From ZC4RG20 sp964553875 (lineage in GTDB: Bacteria; Pseudomonadota; Gammaproteobacteria; Steroidobacterales; Rariloculaceae), in contig CAZKNH010000165.1 of NCBI GenBank assembly GCA_964553875.1, forward strand, positions 1 through 7,887: a stretch of DNA of 7,887 nucleotides, given 5' to 3'. The position numbers and the translations under genes are program-made. Shown here in pieces: positions 1 through 6,285 of this stretch; within the stretch, counting starts at the first letter, position 1, and each line of letters begins with the position of its first letter. A model generated the notes under the pieces. The model made no database searches, was not told where the DNA came from, and saw only the letters and a program-made list of their open reading frames with translations.

Positions 1-9
1 CGATTTCTC

Positions 10-77
10 GAAATGGGGGTCTGACCCCGATTTCCGCGTTGTCGCTTAGACTGAGCGCACGGGCTCTGACCCCATTT
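10..77. repeat. Two copies of a short palindromic TCTGACCCC-type repeat
   Basis: Two copies of a TCTGACCCC(G)ATTT word lie about 45 bp apart. In the first copy, GGGGT (16-20) and ACCCC (24-28) pair around CTG, and flanking GAAAT (10-14) and ATTTC (30-34) extend the hairpin across one G-G mismatch. The second copy (65-77) keeps TCTGACCCCATTT but only part of the left arm (GGG, 61-63). Similar GGGGTCAGACCCC words are common between genes in proteobacteria and often accompany REP-associated (Y1/RAYT) transposases. That link is from general knowledge, and no transposase is visible here. The sequence may continue left of the window. Confidence 0.5.
47..52 (+). promoter_or_regulatory. Possible -10 element of the ubiX promoter
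   Basis: TAGACT is the same hexamer as the better supported folE -10. A start site about 7 nt downstream would give ubiX a leader of roughly 35 nt containing its ribosome binding site. No convincing -35 is seen at the expected distance, where repeat sequence lies instead, so this is a weak call. Confidence 0.25.
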
Positions 78-94
78 GGCTCGGAGGGAACGTG

Positions 95-673
95 GTGCGG
101 CGGATCGTGATTGCGATGACCGGCGCGAGCGGCGCCGTTTACGGCGTGCGGCTGCTCGAGACGCTCAGAGAGGCGGGCGGCATCGAGACGCATCTGATCG
201 TCACGCGAGCCGCTGCGCTGACGGTCGCGGCGGAGCTCGACATGACGCGCCGCGACGTCGAGCGCCTCGCAGACGTCGTGCATGCGGACCGCGACGTCGG
301 TGCGAGCATCGCAAGCGGCTCGTTCCGCACGGACGGCATGATCATTGCGCCGTGCTCGATGAAGACGCTCGCGGCGATCGCGACCGGCGTCACGGACACG
401 CTCGTATCGCGCGCCGCGGACGTCGCGCTGAAGCAGCGGCGCCGCGTCGTGCTGATGGTCCGCGAAAGCCCGCTGCATCTCGTGCACCTGCGCAACATGG
501 TCACCGTGACCGAGATGGGCGGGATCGTGTTCCCGCCGATGCCGGCGTTCTATGCCAGACCCGAGTCGATCGACGCGATGATCGATCAGAGCGTCGGCCG
601 CGTGCTCGATCTCTTCGACATCGAGCCGCCGCGTCTACGCCGTTGGGCGGGACTGAAGAGCCCCGACGAGTGA
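95..673 (+). CDS. ubiX: Flavin prenyltransferase UbiX (Pad1/UbiX family)
   Basis: UbiX transfers a dimethylallyl group to FMN, making the prenylated FMN needed by UbiD-type decarboxylases, classically in ubiquinone synthesis. The 192-residue product has the family's usual length and flavoprotein fold. Motifs in order are the nucleotide-binding GASGAVYG (10-17), SGSFRTDGM (74-82), PCSMKTLA (86-93), RAADVALKQRR (106-116), RESPLHL (123-129) and PPMPAFY (147-153). E124, Y153 and R169 keep the relative spacing of the active-site Glu140, Tyr169 and Arg185 of Pseudomonas UbiX, as I recall that numbering. Two GTG codons stand in tandem at 92 and 95. GGAGGG (83-88) leaves 3 nt to the first and 6 nt to the second, and the second gives an N-terminus (MRRIVI) like that of E. 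coli UbiX, so 95 is preferred. No ubiD lies beside it. The gene ends 30 bp from the convergent radical SAM gene. Confidence 0.95.
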   Translation: MRRIVIAMTGASGAVYGVRLLETLREAGGIETHLIVTRAAALTVAAELDMTRRDVERLADVVHADRDVGASIASGSFRTDGMIIAPCSMKTLAAIATGVTDTLVSRAADVALKQRRRVVLMVRESPLHLVHLRNMVTVTEMGGIVFPPMPAFYARPESIDAMIDQSVGRVLDLFDIEPPRLRRWAGLKSPDE

Positions 674-703
674 TGCGAGCGGCAGGTCAGCCGGCGCGTG
701 GCG

Positions 704-1789
704 TCACGCGAGCAGGTCGAGCTGATCGCCACGCCGCGGCGGCGGCGCGAAGAGATCCGTGCGGAGCGGTCGCGTCTCGGCGCGCGGCAGGCCGTGCCTG
801 CGGCACGCGCCCCGGAACCGTCTCGCGATCAGCTCCGCGTATGCGCCCTCGCCGCGCATCCGCGTGCCGAAACGCGGATCGTTGTCACGGCCGCCGCGCA
901 TCGCGCGCACGAGGCTCATCACGTGGGCGGCGCGCTGCGGATAGTGCGCGTCGAGCCACGCCCGGAACAACGTCTTGACCTCGTACGGCAGGCGCAGCAT
1001 CACGTAGGCCGCGCGCTCGGCCCCCGCGTCCGCGGCGGCTGCGACGATGTGCTCGATCTCGTGATCGGTGATCGCAGGAATGACCGGCGCGATCATCACG
1101 CCGGTCGGCACCCCCGCGCGGCTCAGCTCCCTGATGACGCGCAACCGCGCCGCGGGTCCCGCCGCGCGCGGCTCGAGCGTGCGCTTGATCTCGGGATCGA
1201 GCGACGTGATCGACACGCTGACCTGCACGAGATCGTTCCGGGCGAGCTCGGCGAGGAGATCGAGATCCCGAAGCACCAGCGCGCTCTTCGTGATGATCAT
1301 GACCGGATGCCGGAAGTCGCGCATGACCTCGAGAATCGATCGCGTCACGCAGAGCTCGCGTTCGATCGGCTGGTAGGCGTCGGTGTTCGCGCCGAGCGTG
1401 ATCGGGCTCGGCCGATAGCTCCGCCTGCGAAACGTCTCTGCGAGCCGCACCGCCGCGTCGCGCTTGTAGAAGAGCTTCGTCTCGAAATCGAGACCGGGCG
1501 ACAGATCCACGTACGCGTGGCTCGGCCGTGCGTAGCAATAGATGCACCCGTGCTCGCAGCCGCGGTACGGGTTGATCGACAGCGTGAACGGCAGGTCAGG
1601 CGAATCGTTGCGGGTCACGATCGACCGAGAGGCTTCCGGCTGCACGACGGTGTCGAGCGGCGGCAACGGCTCGTCGAGTGCCCCCCAGCCGTCGTCGTCC
1701 CGGGTCCGCTCGCATAGCGCGAAGCGGCCTTCCGGATTCAGCGTGGCGCCGCGCCCCTTGCGCGGCCGCTCGTGAGGGTGGCTGGGCAT
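704..1789 (-). CDS. PA0069-family radical SAM protein (SplB-like, COG1533 type)
   Basis: The 361-residue protein belongs to the radical SAM superfamily, resembling the PA0069 group and more distantly spore photoproduct lyase. The cluster motif is Cx3Cx2C, CEHGCIYC, with C78, C82 and C85 binding the [4Fe-4S] cluster that cleaves S-adenosylmethionine. It sits in the family-typical context NPYRGCEHGCIYCYARPSH. Other conserved stretches are DFETKLFYK (101-109), LGANTDAYQPIE (132-143), IITKSALVLRD (165-175), SVSITSLD (191-198) and MIAPVIPAITD (232-242). The substrate of this family is not established to my knowledge, so the reaction is unknown. The start is the first ATG of the conserved N-terminus. 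It has no Shine-Dalgarno, but a -10-like TACAGT ends 6 nt upstream. The C-terminal tail ends DQLDLLA. It is transcribed in the same direction as the small ORFs and putA but probably has its own promoter. Confidence 0.9.
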   Translation of the reverse strand: MPSHPHERPRKGRGATLNPEGRFALCERTRDDDGWGALDEPLPPLDTVVQPEASRSIVTRNDSPDLPFTLSINPYRGCEHGCIYCYARPSHAYVDLSPGLDFETKLFYKRDAAVRLAETFRRRSYRPSPITLGANTDAYQPIERELCVTRSILEVMRDFRHPVMIITKSALVLRDLDLLAELARNDLVQVSVSITSLDPEIKRTLEPRAAGPAARLRVIRELSRAGVPTGVMIAPVIPAITDHEIEHIVAAAADAGAERAAYVMLRLPYEVKTLFRAWLDAHYPQRAAHVMSLVRAMRGGRDNDPRFGTRMRGEGAYAELIARRFRGACRRHGLPRAETRPLRTDLFAPPPRRGDQLDLLA

Positions 1790-1801
1790 ACAGTAACTGT
1801 A
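1789..1801 (-). promoter_or_regulatory. Palindrome and -10-like hexamer at the radical SAM gene start
   Basis: On the minus strand TACAGTTACTGTA has perfect 6-bp arms around a central base, and its last A is the A of the ATG. Its left half, TACAGT (1796-1801), also resembles a -10 box. With 6 nt to the ATG, transcription would begin at the A of the start codon, giving a leaderless message. A dimeric repressor bound here would block the promoter. No known operator was matched with confidence: the arms resemble a LexA box read inside out, so SOS control is not claimed. Confidence 0.4.
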
Positions 1802-1852
1802 CGCCCGGACAGTCTGACGTGCAACGCGGAGCGCCGCGTCGGTGGTGCGCCC

Positions 1853-1873
1853 CGGTGCCGGCGGCGGGCACCG
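1853..1873 (-). terminator. GC hairpin after the small unknown gene
   Basis: CGGTGCC (1853-1859) pairs fully with GGCACCG (1867-1873) around a 7-nt loop. The hairpin begins 5 nt after the stop codon of the 2172-1879 gene. No T-run follows, so it is not a canonical intrinsic terminator. It could act as a weak terminator or protect the mRNA 3' end. Confidence 0.35.
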
Positions 1874-1878
1874 CGGTG

Positions 1879-2172
1879 TCAGTTCGGATTCTGCTCGGAC
1901 TCCTCGGCCTTCAGCACCAGCTTGATGCGCTTGCGCGCCGCATAGAGCCGCGCGAAGCCGAGCGCCGCGTCCAGGGTCATCGGCTGCTTCTCTATGAGCT
2001 TTTTCACGCGCTGCGAGAGCGACGGACGCGTCTCCCCGGGCTTGACGACGATCCGTTCGATCGTCGCGAGCGTCATCGTGTCCTGCTCGGGGTCAGGAAA
2101 GACTCGCACTCGGACATAGTCCGGCTCTGGTGGCGTCGGGACCGAGCGCTCGTCCATGACTCTGATGTCCAT
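1879..2172 (-). CDS. Hypothetical protein, 97 aa, downstream of putA
   Basis: I do not recognise this protein. It is soluble-looking, with no signal peptide or membrane segment. The N-terminal half (MDIRVMDERSVPTPPEPDYV) is acidic and proline-rich and is followed by a beta-like stretch (VRVRVFPD). The C-terminal half is helical and charged: SLSQRVKKLIEKQ, then a helix rich in Ala, Arg and Lys, then an acidic tail (EESEQNPN). The reading frame stays open upstream to 2277, but that part translates to an unlikely Arg/Ser-rich sequence, so ATG 2172 is preferred; ATG 2157 is an alternative. Neither has a good ribosome binding site. The start lies inside the preceding ORF (2323-2093), so it is either a coupled overlapping gene or the second half of a frameshifted one. 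The gap to the radical SAM start is 89 bp. Confidence 0.6.
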   Translation of the reverse strand: MDIRVMDERSVPTPPEPDYVRVRVFPDPEQDTMTLATIERIVVKPGETRPSLSQRVKKLIEKQPMTLDAALGFARLYAARKRIKLVLKAEESEQNPN

Positions 2173-2323
2173 GTTCGTTCGTGCCGGTCTTCGAAATATC
2201 CTGGAGCGAGTAGAGCAAATCCCGTGCCACCGGCTGCCAGACGAAGATTTCCGGGCCTTTCGCCGCGTTATGTGCAATCAGGGTGACACGGAGCGTCAGT
2301 TCCTGACGCAAGTCAATCGTCAC
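2093..2323 (-). CDS. Small ORF overlapping the putA stop; possible 5' half of a frameshifted gene
   Basis: GTG 2323 opens this frame 11 nt before the end of putA, so the putA stop and this start overlap (GTGACGATTGA), an arrangement typical of translational coupling. The first 50 or so residues look like real protein: LRQELTLRVTLIAHNA, then GPEIFVWQPVARDLLYSL. The last 25 (from HGHQSHGR) look like out-of-frame translation, and there the frame overlaps the start of the 2172-1879 gene, which lies one base ahead. So the true product may be a short protein of about 76 aa. Alternatively a +1 slip near 2173 may join it to the next frame as one protein of roughly 147 residues. No family is recognised. 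G+C is visibly lower than in the neighbouring genes. Confidence 0.4.
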   Translation of the reverse strand: MTIDLRQELTLRVTLIAHNAAKGPEIFVWQPVARDLLYSLQDISKTGTNEHGHQSHGRALGPDATRAGLCPSASLS

Positions 2324-5300
2324 CCTGCATCGAAAGGAGCGTCGGATTTCCGCCGATCGCCATCGTGTTGACGGTGTACGTCTGCTCGCTCGCGAACCGC
2401 AGCAGGTAGTGCGGTCCGCCCGCTTTCGGTCCGGTCCCGGACAGGCCGACGCCGCCGAAGGGCTGCACGCCGACCTGCGCGCCGATGATGTTCCGGTTCA
2501 CGTAGACGTTGCCGACGCGTGCCCGCTTCGCGATCGCTCTCGCGACCGAGTCGAGCCGACTGTGCACGCCGAGCGTCAGGCCGTACCCGGTCGAGTTGAT
2601 CGCGTCGATCACGTCGCCGAGCCGGTGCTCGGCGTAGCGGACGTAGTGAAGGACCGGTCCGAACACCTCGCGCGTCAGATCACTCGCGTTGTCGAGCTCG
2701 ATCAGCGTAGGCGGGAAGAAGGTGCCGTGCTCGTGCTCCGGGCCGAGCGGGCACTGGAAGCGGATGCGATCGCGGAGGGCATCGACGTGCGTCTCGAGCA
2801 TCCGCCGCGCGTCCTCGTCGATCACGGGCCCGATGTCGGTGGAGACGAGCGCCGGATCGCCGACGACGAGCTCGGCCATGTGCCCGCGCAGCATCTCGAG
2901 GATGCGCTGGGCGGTGTCGTCCTGCAGGCAGAGCAGGCGCAGCGCCGAGCAACGCTGGCCGGCGCTGTTGAACGCCGACACGACGACGTCACGGACGACC
3001 TGCTCGGGGAGCGCTGAGCTGTCGACGATCATCGCGTTCACGCCGCCCGTCTCCGCGATCAGCGTCGCGAGCGGTCCGTCCCGGTCCGCGAGCATCCGCT
3101 CGATCGCGCGCGCCGTCTCGACGGATCCGGTGAACGCGACGCCGGACACGCGCCCGTCGGGGAGCAACGCCTGCGCGATCGTCGGCCCGTCTCCGGGCAG
3201 GAACTGCAGCACCTGCCGCGGCAGCCCGGCCGCGGCGAGGAGCTCCACCGCGCGCGCCGCGACGAGGGAGCTCTGCTCGGCCGGCTTCGCGATCACGGTA
3301 TTGCCGGCAACGAGCGCGGCCGCGATCTGCCCCGTGAAGATCGCGAGCGGGAAGTTCCAAGGGCTGATACAAACGAAAACGCCGCGGCCGTTGAGCCTCA
3401 GCTCGTTATGCTCGCCGGTCGGGCCCGGCAGCACGATCGGCGCCGTGAAAAGCTTCCTGGCCTCCGCCGCGTAGTAGCGCAAATAGTCGACGGCCTCGCG
3501 GACCTCGGCGACGGCGTCCGCCACCGTCTTGCCGGTTTCGGCGATGCAGCGCGCGATGAGCTCGGGTGCGTCGGCCTCGAAGCGGTCGGCGGCGCGTTCG
3601 AGCACCGCGGCGCGCGCGTCCACCCGCGCGTCGTTCCACTCGCGCCACGCATCGTGTGCGACCGCGAGCGCGTCGCGCGCATCGTCCGCGCTCGCCCAGG
3701 CGACGCGTCCGACGATGCGCCGACGATCCGCCGGATCGCGCTGCTCGACGATCCGGCCGGCGCGTCGTTGCCCGTCGACGATCGGGGCCGCTTCCCACGT
3801 GCCGGGCGTCGTCCGCTCGAGCGAAGACTTGAGGCGCTTCAACTCGAGGCCGTCCGCCAGATTGATGCCGCGCGAATTGGCGCGCTCGCGGCCGAAGATC
3901 GCCGACGGCAGCGGGATGTTCGGATGCGGAAGCGAGCCGAGCCGCCGCTCCGTCGCGTCGACCGGGTCCGCCGTCAGCTGCTCGATCGGCGCGTCGGCGC
4001 GCGTCACGCGGTTCACGAACGACGTGTTCGCGCCGTTCTCGAGGAGCCGCCGCACGAGATACGGCAAGAGGTCCTCGTGGCTCCCGACCGGCGCATAGAC
4101 GCGCACCGGGCGATCGAAATGCGACGACTTCAAGAGCTCGCCGTAGAGCTCGTCGCCCATGCCGTAGAGCCGCTGGAACTCGAAGCGGTCGCGCGCGCCG
4201 ACGTGCATCAGCCACGCGACGGTATGCGCATTGTGCGTTGCGAACTGCGGATAGAGATGCGGGCTCTCGTGCAGCAGCGCGCGCGCGCACGCAAGGTACG
4301 AGACGTCGGTGCTCGTCTTGCGCGTGAAGACCGGGTAGCCGGCGAGGCCCTGCTGCTGCGCGCGCTTGATCTCGGTGTCCCAGTACGCCCCCTTGACGAG
4401 ACGCACCGGGATCACGCGATGCCCGCTGTGCCCGAGCTCCTCGAGCCAGCGGATCACCGGCCATGCGCGCTTCTGATATGCCTGGACCGCGATGCCGAAC
4501 GTGCCCGACGAGTGCGCGACGGTGCGTCGCTTGAAGACGCGCTCGAACACCGCGAGCGTCAGCTCGAGCCGGTCGGCTTCCTCCGCGTCGATCGTCACGG
4601 CCAGGCCGGCATCGGCCGCGGCGATCACGAGCTCTTCGACCCTCGCGGCGATCTCGGGCACGGCACGCGACGCTTGGGCGTGCTCGAAGCGCGGATGCAG
4701 CGCCGAGAGCTTGACCGAGATGCTCGGCGCGGTCGTCACGTCCCCGTCGGCGCTCGCGCGCGAGCGAAGCGCATCGAGCGCGTGGCGGTATGCGTCGAAA
4801 TACCTGTCCGCATCAGCGGCCGTGAGCGCCGCCTCGCCGAGCATGTCGAACGAGTAGCAGTACTCGGGGGCGTCGTCCGCACGGCGCAACGCTTCATCGA
4901 TCGTTCTGCCGATGACGAACTGATGGCCGAGGATCCGCATCGCCTGGCGCAGCGCCGCGCGCACGACCTTGTCGCCGACCCGGTCCATCAGGCGCGCGAG
5001 CACGCCGTGCAGCGGCTGTCCGGGCAGATCCTCGGCGCGCACGAGCTTGCCGGTGAGCATCAGCGCCCACGTCGATGCGTTGACGAACAGGGAGTCGCTC
5101 GCGCCGATGTGCGCCTGCCAGTCCGCATCGCCGAGCTTCTCGGCGATCAGCTTGTCCGCGGTCTCGTCGTCCGGGATGCGCAGCAGCGCCTCCGCGAGGC
5201 ACATCAGCACGATGCCTTCGGTCGACGAGAGGTCGTATTCGGCGAGGAAAGCGTCGAGCCCCTCGGTGCGCTTGCGGCGAATCGATTCGACGAGCGCACG

Positions 5301-5474
5301 CGCCTCGCGCATCACCGCGGCGTTCGCCGCCGCCGGAAGCCGCGCGTGCTCGAGCAGGAACTCGACCGCGCTCGTTTCATCCGCGAGCCAGAGCTTCGCG
5401 ATCGGCTCCCCGCCCGCCAGGAGCGGCGGCTCGTCCGCACGGAAGAGCCAGTCGCGCGACGGCGTCTTCGTCAT
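2313..5474 (-). CDS. putA: Bifunctional proline dehydrogenase / L-glutamate-gamma-semialdehyde dehydrogenase PutA
   Basis: PutA oxidises proline to P5C with FAD, then the hydrolysed semialdehyde to glutamate with NAD+, channelling the intermediate. The 1053-residue product carries the proline dehydrogenase barrel (about 130-490) with LVKGAYWDTEIKRAQ (359-373), FATHNAHTVAW (411-421) and RVYAPVG (458-464). Y460, R475 and R476 correspond to the proline-binding Y540, R555 and R556 of E. coli PutA. The dehydrogenase half (about 555-1035) has SPWNFPL (704-710), K730, catalytic E808 in AETGG, catalytic C842 in GQRCSALR (E. coli C917) and EVFGP (936-940). It ends shortly after the minimal-PutA tail GTGPKAGGPHYLLRF. 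Unlike the 1320-residue E. coli enzyme it lacks the N-terminal ribbon-helix-helix, so it should not repress its own gene; length is near the Bradyrhizobium type. The frame is open to 5555, but those 27 codons look non-coding. ATG 5474 has no Shine-Dalgarno and a -10-like TACACT 6 nt upstream. Confidence 0.97.
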   Translation of the reverse strand: MTKTPSRDWLFRADEPPLLAGGEPIAKLWLADETSAVEFLLEHARLPAAANAAVMREARALVESIRRKRTEGLDAFLAEYDLSSTEGIVLMCLAEALLRIPDDETADKLIAEKLGDADWQAHIGASDSLFVNASTWALMLTGKLVRAEDLPGQPLHGVLARLMDRVGDKVVRAALRQAMRILGHQFVIGRTIDEALRRADDAPEYCYSFDMLGEAALTAADADRYFDAYRHALDALRSRASADGDVTTAPSISVKLSALHPRFEHAQASRAVPEIAARVEELVIAAADAGLAVTIDAEEADRLELTLAVFERVFKRRTVAHSSGTFGIAVQAYQKRAWPVIRWLEELGHSGHRVIPVRLVKGAYWDTEIKRAQQQGLAGYPVFTRKTSTDVSYLACARALLHESPHLYPQFATHNAHTVAWLMHVGARDRFEFQRLYGMGDELYGELLKSSHFDRPVRVYAPVGSHEDLLPYLVRRLLENGANTSFVNRVTRADAPIEQLTADPVDATERRLGSLPHPNIPLPSAIFGRERANSRGINLADGLELKRLKSSLERTTPGTWEAAPIVDGQRRAGRIVEQRDPADRRRIVGRVAWASADDARDALAVAHDAWREWNDARVDARAAVLERAADRFEADAPELIARCIAETGKTVADAVAEVREAVDYLRYYAAEARKLFTAPIVLPGPTGEHNELRLNGRGVFVCISPWNFPLAIFTGQIAAALVAGNTVIAKPAEQSSLVAARAVELLAAAGLPRQVLQFLPGDGPTIAQALLPDGRVSGVAFTGSVETARAIERMLADRDGPLATLIAETGGVNAMIVDSSALPEQVVRDVVVSAFNSAGQRCSALRLLCLQDDTAQRILEMLRGHMAELVVGDPALVSTDIGPVIDEDARRMLETHVDALRDRIRFQCPLGPEHEHGTFFPPTLIELDNASDLTREVFGPVLHYVRYAEHRLGDVIDAINSTGYGLTLGVHSRLDSVARAIAKRARVGNVYVNRNIIGAQVGVQPFGGVGLSGTGPKAGGPHYLLRFASEQTYTVNTMAIGGNPTLLSMQGDD

Positions 5475-5480
5475 GCAGCA

Positions 5481-5486
5481 AGTGTA
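5481..5486 (-). promoter_or_regulatory. -10-like hexamer at putA start (leaderless candidate)
   Basis: TACACT on the minus strand is separated from the putA ATG by exactly 6 nt, placing the predicted transcription start on the A of the start codon. No clear -35 is seen at 16-18 bp spacing, where the sequence is GC-rich, so an activator may be needed. The absence of a ribosome binding site agrees with leaderless initiation. Confidence 0.4.
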
Positions 5487-5554
5487 GCGACTTCCGGCGC
5501 GGATGACGCCGACGACGCGCGCCGCGCGGTCCGGTTCGCGGCATGGGACTTGCA

Positions 5555-5587
5555 CCGGGCGCCGCGCATTGCCGCGCGGCTGCCCGG
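5555..5587 (-). terminator. Strong GC hairpin immediately after folE
   Basis: CCGGGCGCCGCGC (5555-5567) pairs with GCGCGGC (5574-5580) and GCCCGG (5582-5587). This makes a 13-bp stem with a single bulged T (5581) and a 6-nt loop. It begins 2 nt after the folE stop codon. No T-run follows on the minus strand. It probably ends or protects the folE message and separates it from putA, 80 bp further on. Confidence 0.5.
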
Positions 5588-5589
5588 CG

Positions 5590-6174
5590 TCAGCCGAGCA
5601 TGTTCGGCCGGCCGATGATGTTCAGGAACTCCGCGCGCGTGCGCGGATCCGAGCGGAAGTGCCCGAGGAGCTGGCTCGTGATCATCGCGACGCCGTGCTT
5701 GCGCACGCCGCGGGTCGTCATGCACTGATGCACGCCTTCGACGACGACGCCGACGCCCTTCGGCTTCAGCACGTCCTGAATGCAGTGCGCGATCTGCGCC
5801 GTCATCGTCTCCTGGACCTGCAGCCGGCGCGAGAACGCCTCGACGACGCGGGCGAGCTTGCTGATGCCGACCACCTTGCGGTCGGGCAGGTAGCCGACGT
5901 GCACCTTCCCGGTGATCGGCGCCATGTGATGCTCGCAGTGTGACTCGAAGCTGATGTCGCGCAGGACGACCATCTCGTCGTAGCCGTCGACCTCGTAGAA
6001 CGTGCGGCGCAGGAACTCGACCGGGTCGTCGTTGTAGCCGCTGAACCAGTCCTCGTACGCGCTGACGACGCGCGACGGCGTGCCGCGCAGCCCTTCGCGG
6101 TTCGGGTCGTCGCCGATCCAGCGCAGCAGTGTCCGGACCGCCTCTTCGGCTTCTTGTCGGGTGGGCTTGCTCAA
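5590..6174 (-). CDS. folE: GTP cyclohydrolase I (FolE)
   Basis: FolE converts GTP to 7,8-dihydroneopterin triphosphate, the first step of tetrahydrofolate synthesis, in the cytoplasm as a homodecamer. The 194-residue product matches the family length. The zinc ligands are C80 and H83 in ESHCEHHMAPITG and C151 in HQCMTTRGV, equivalent to Cys110, His113 and Cys181 of E. coli. Further family motifs are VGYLPDRKVVGISKLARVV (93-111), RRLQVQE (116-122) and the N-terminal DPNREGLRGTPSRV (23-36). The start is inferred to be TTG 6174: no ATG lies near the conserved N-terminus, and AGGAAGGA stands just upstream. The frame is open far beyond this, to 7413, only because it is antisense to the xdhC-like gene. 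It has its own promoter, diverges from xdhC, and its transcript ends at the hairpin before putA. Confidence 0.96.
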   Translation of the reverse strand: MSKPTRQEAEEAVRTLLRWIGDDPNREGLRGTPSRVVSAYEDWFSGYNDDPVEFLRRTFYEVDGYDEMVVLRDISFESHCEHHMAPITGKVHVGYLPDRKVVGISKLARVVEAFSRRLQVQETMTAQIAHCIQDVLKPKGVGVVVEGVHQCMTTRGVRKHGVAMITSQLLGHFRSDPRTRAEFLNIIGRPNMLG

Positions 6175-6205
6175 GATTCCTTCCTGGGGGCGTCCAATGG
6201 GCCGG

Positions 6206-6223
6206 CCCGCCTGACGCGGCGGG
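6206..6223 (-). other. Small hairpin in the folE leader
   Basis: CCCGCC (6206-6211) and GGCGGG (6218-6223) form a 6-bp stem with a 6-nt loop between the predicted folE transcription start and its ribosome binding site. It could affect translation, but in DNA this GC-rich such stems also arise by chance. It does not look like a known riboswitch. Confidence 0.25.
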
Positions 6224-6230
6224 GGACGGC

Positions 6231-6259
6231 AGTCTAGATCGGCAGGGGCGGGCTCGCAA
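6231..6259 (-). promoter_or_regulatory. Sigma70-type promoter for folE
   Basis: TTGCGA (6254-6259) and TAGACT (6231-6236), read on the minus strand, are separated by exactly 17 bp, a good sigma70 geometry. The start site would be near 6224, giving a leader of about 50 nt with a purine-rich AGGAAGGA ribosome binding site before TTG 6174. This is the best formed promoter in the window. Confidence 0.6.
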
Positions 6260-6267
6260 CCGCGGTC

Positions 6268-6276
6268 TGCTATGCT
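6268..6276 (+). promoter_or_regulatory. Extended -10 promoter for the xdhC-like gene
   Basis: TGCTATGCT fits the extended -10 pattern (TGn before TATGCT). It ends 9 nt before ATG 6286, so the transcript would start about 3 nt upstream of the codon, essentially leaderless. No -35 is seen, as is usual for extended -10 promoters. It lies only 8 bp from the -35 of the divergent folE promoter, so the two polymerases would compete. Confidence 0.45.
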
Positions 6277-6285
6277 GCCGCCGTC

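Noticed and set aside
76..978. A 300-codon plus-strand frame across ubiX and beyond
   Set aside because: It is a shadow of ubiX in another frame, extremely rich in Arg, and continues across the end of the convergent gene.
698..1717. A 339-codon plus-strand frame opposite the radical SAM gene
   Set aside because: The opposite strand encodes a radical SAM protein with an intact Cx3Cx2C motif. The plus frame gives Arg/Ala/Val-rich sequence with no domain.
1789..1801. LexA/SOS box at the radical SAM start
   Set aside because: The half-sites ACAG and CTGT are in the reverse order of the E. coli CTGT-N8-ACAG box and too close together, so SOS control is not supported even though the protein is distantly like a photoproduct lyase.
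5475..5555. 27-residue N-terminal extension of PutA from ATG 5555
   Set aside because: The residues do not resemble PutA N-termini, and the stretch contains the -10-like hexamer and part of the folE 3' hairpin.
3408..5618. A 736-codon plus-strand open frame opposite putA
   Set aside because: It is antisense to a fully recognisable PutA, and its product is dominated by Arg, Ala, Val and Asp. Long antisense frames are expected from the codon bias of GC-rich genes.
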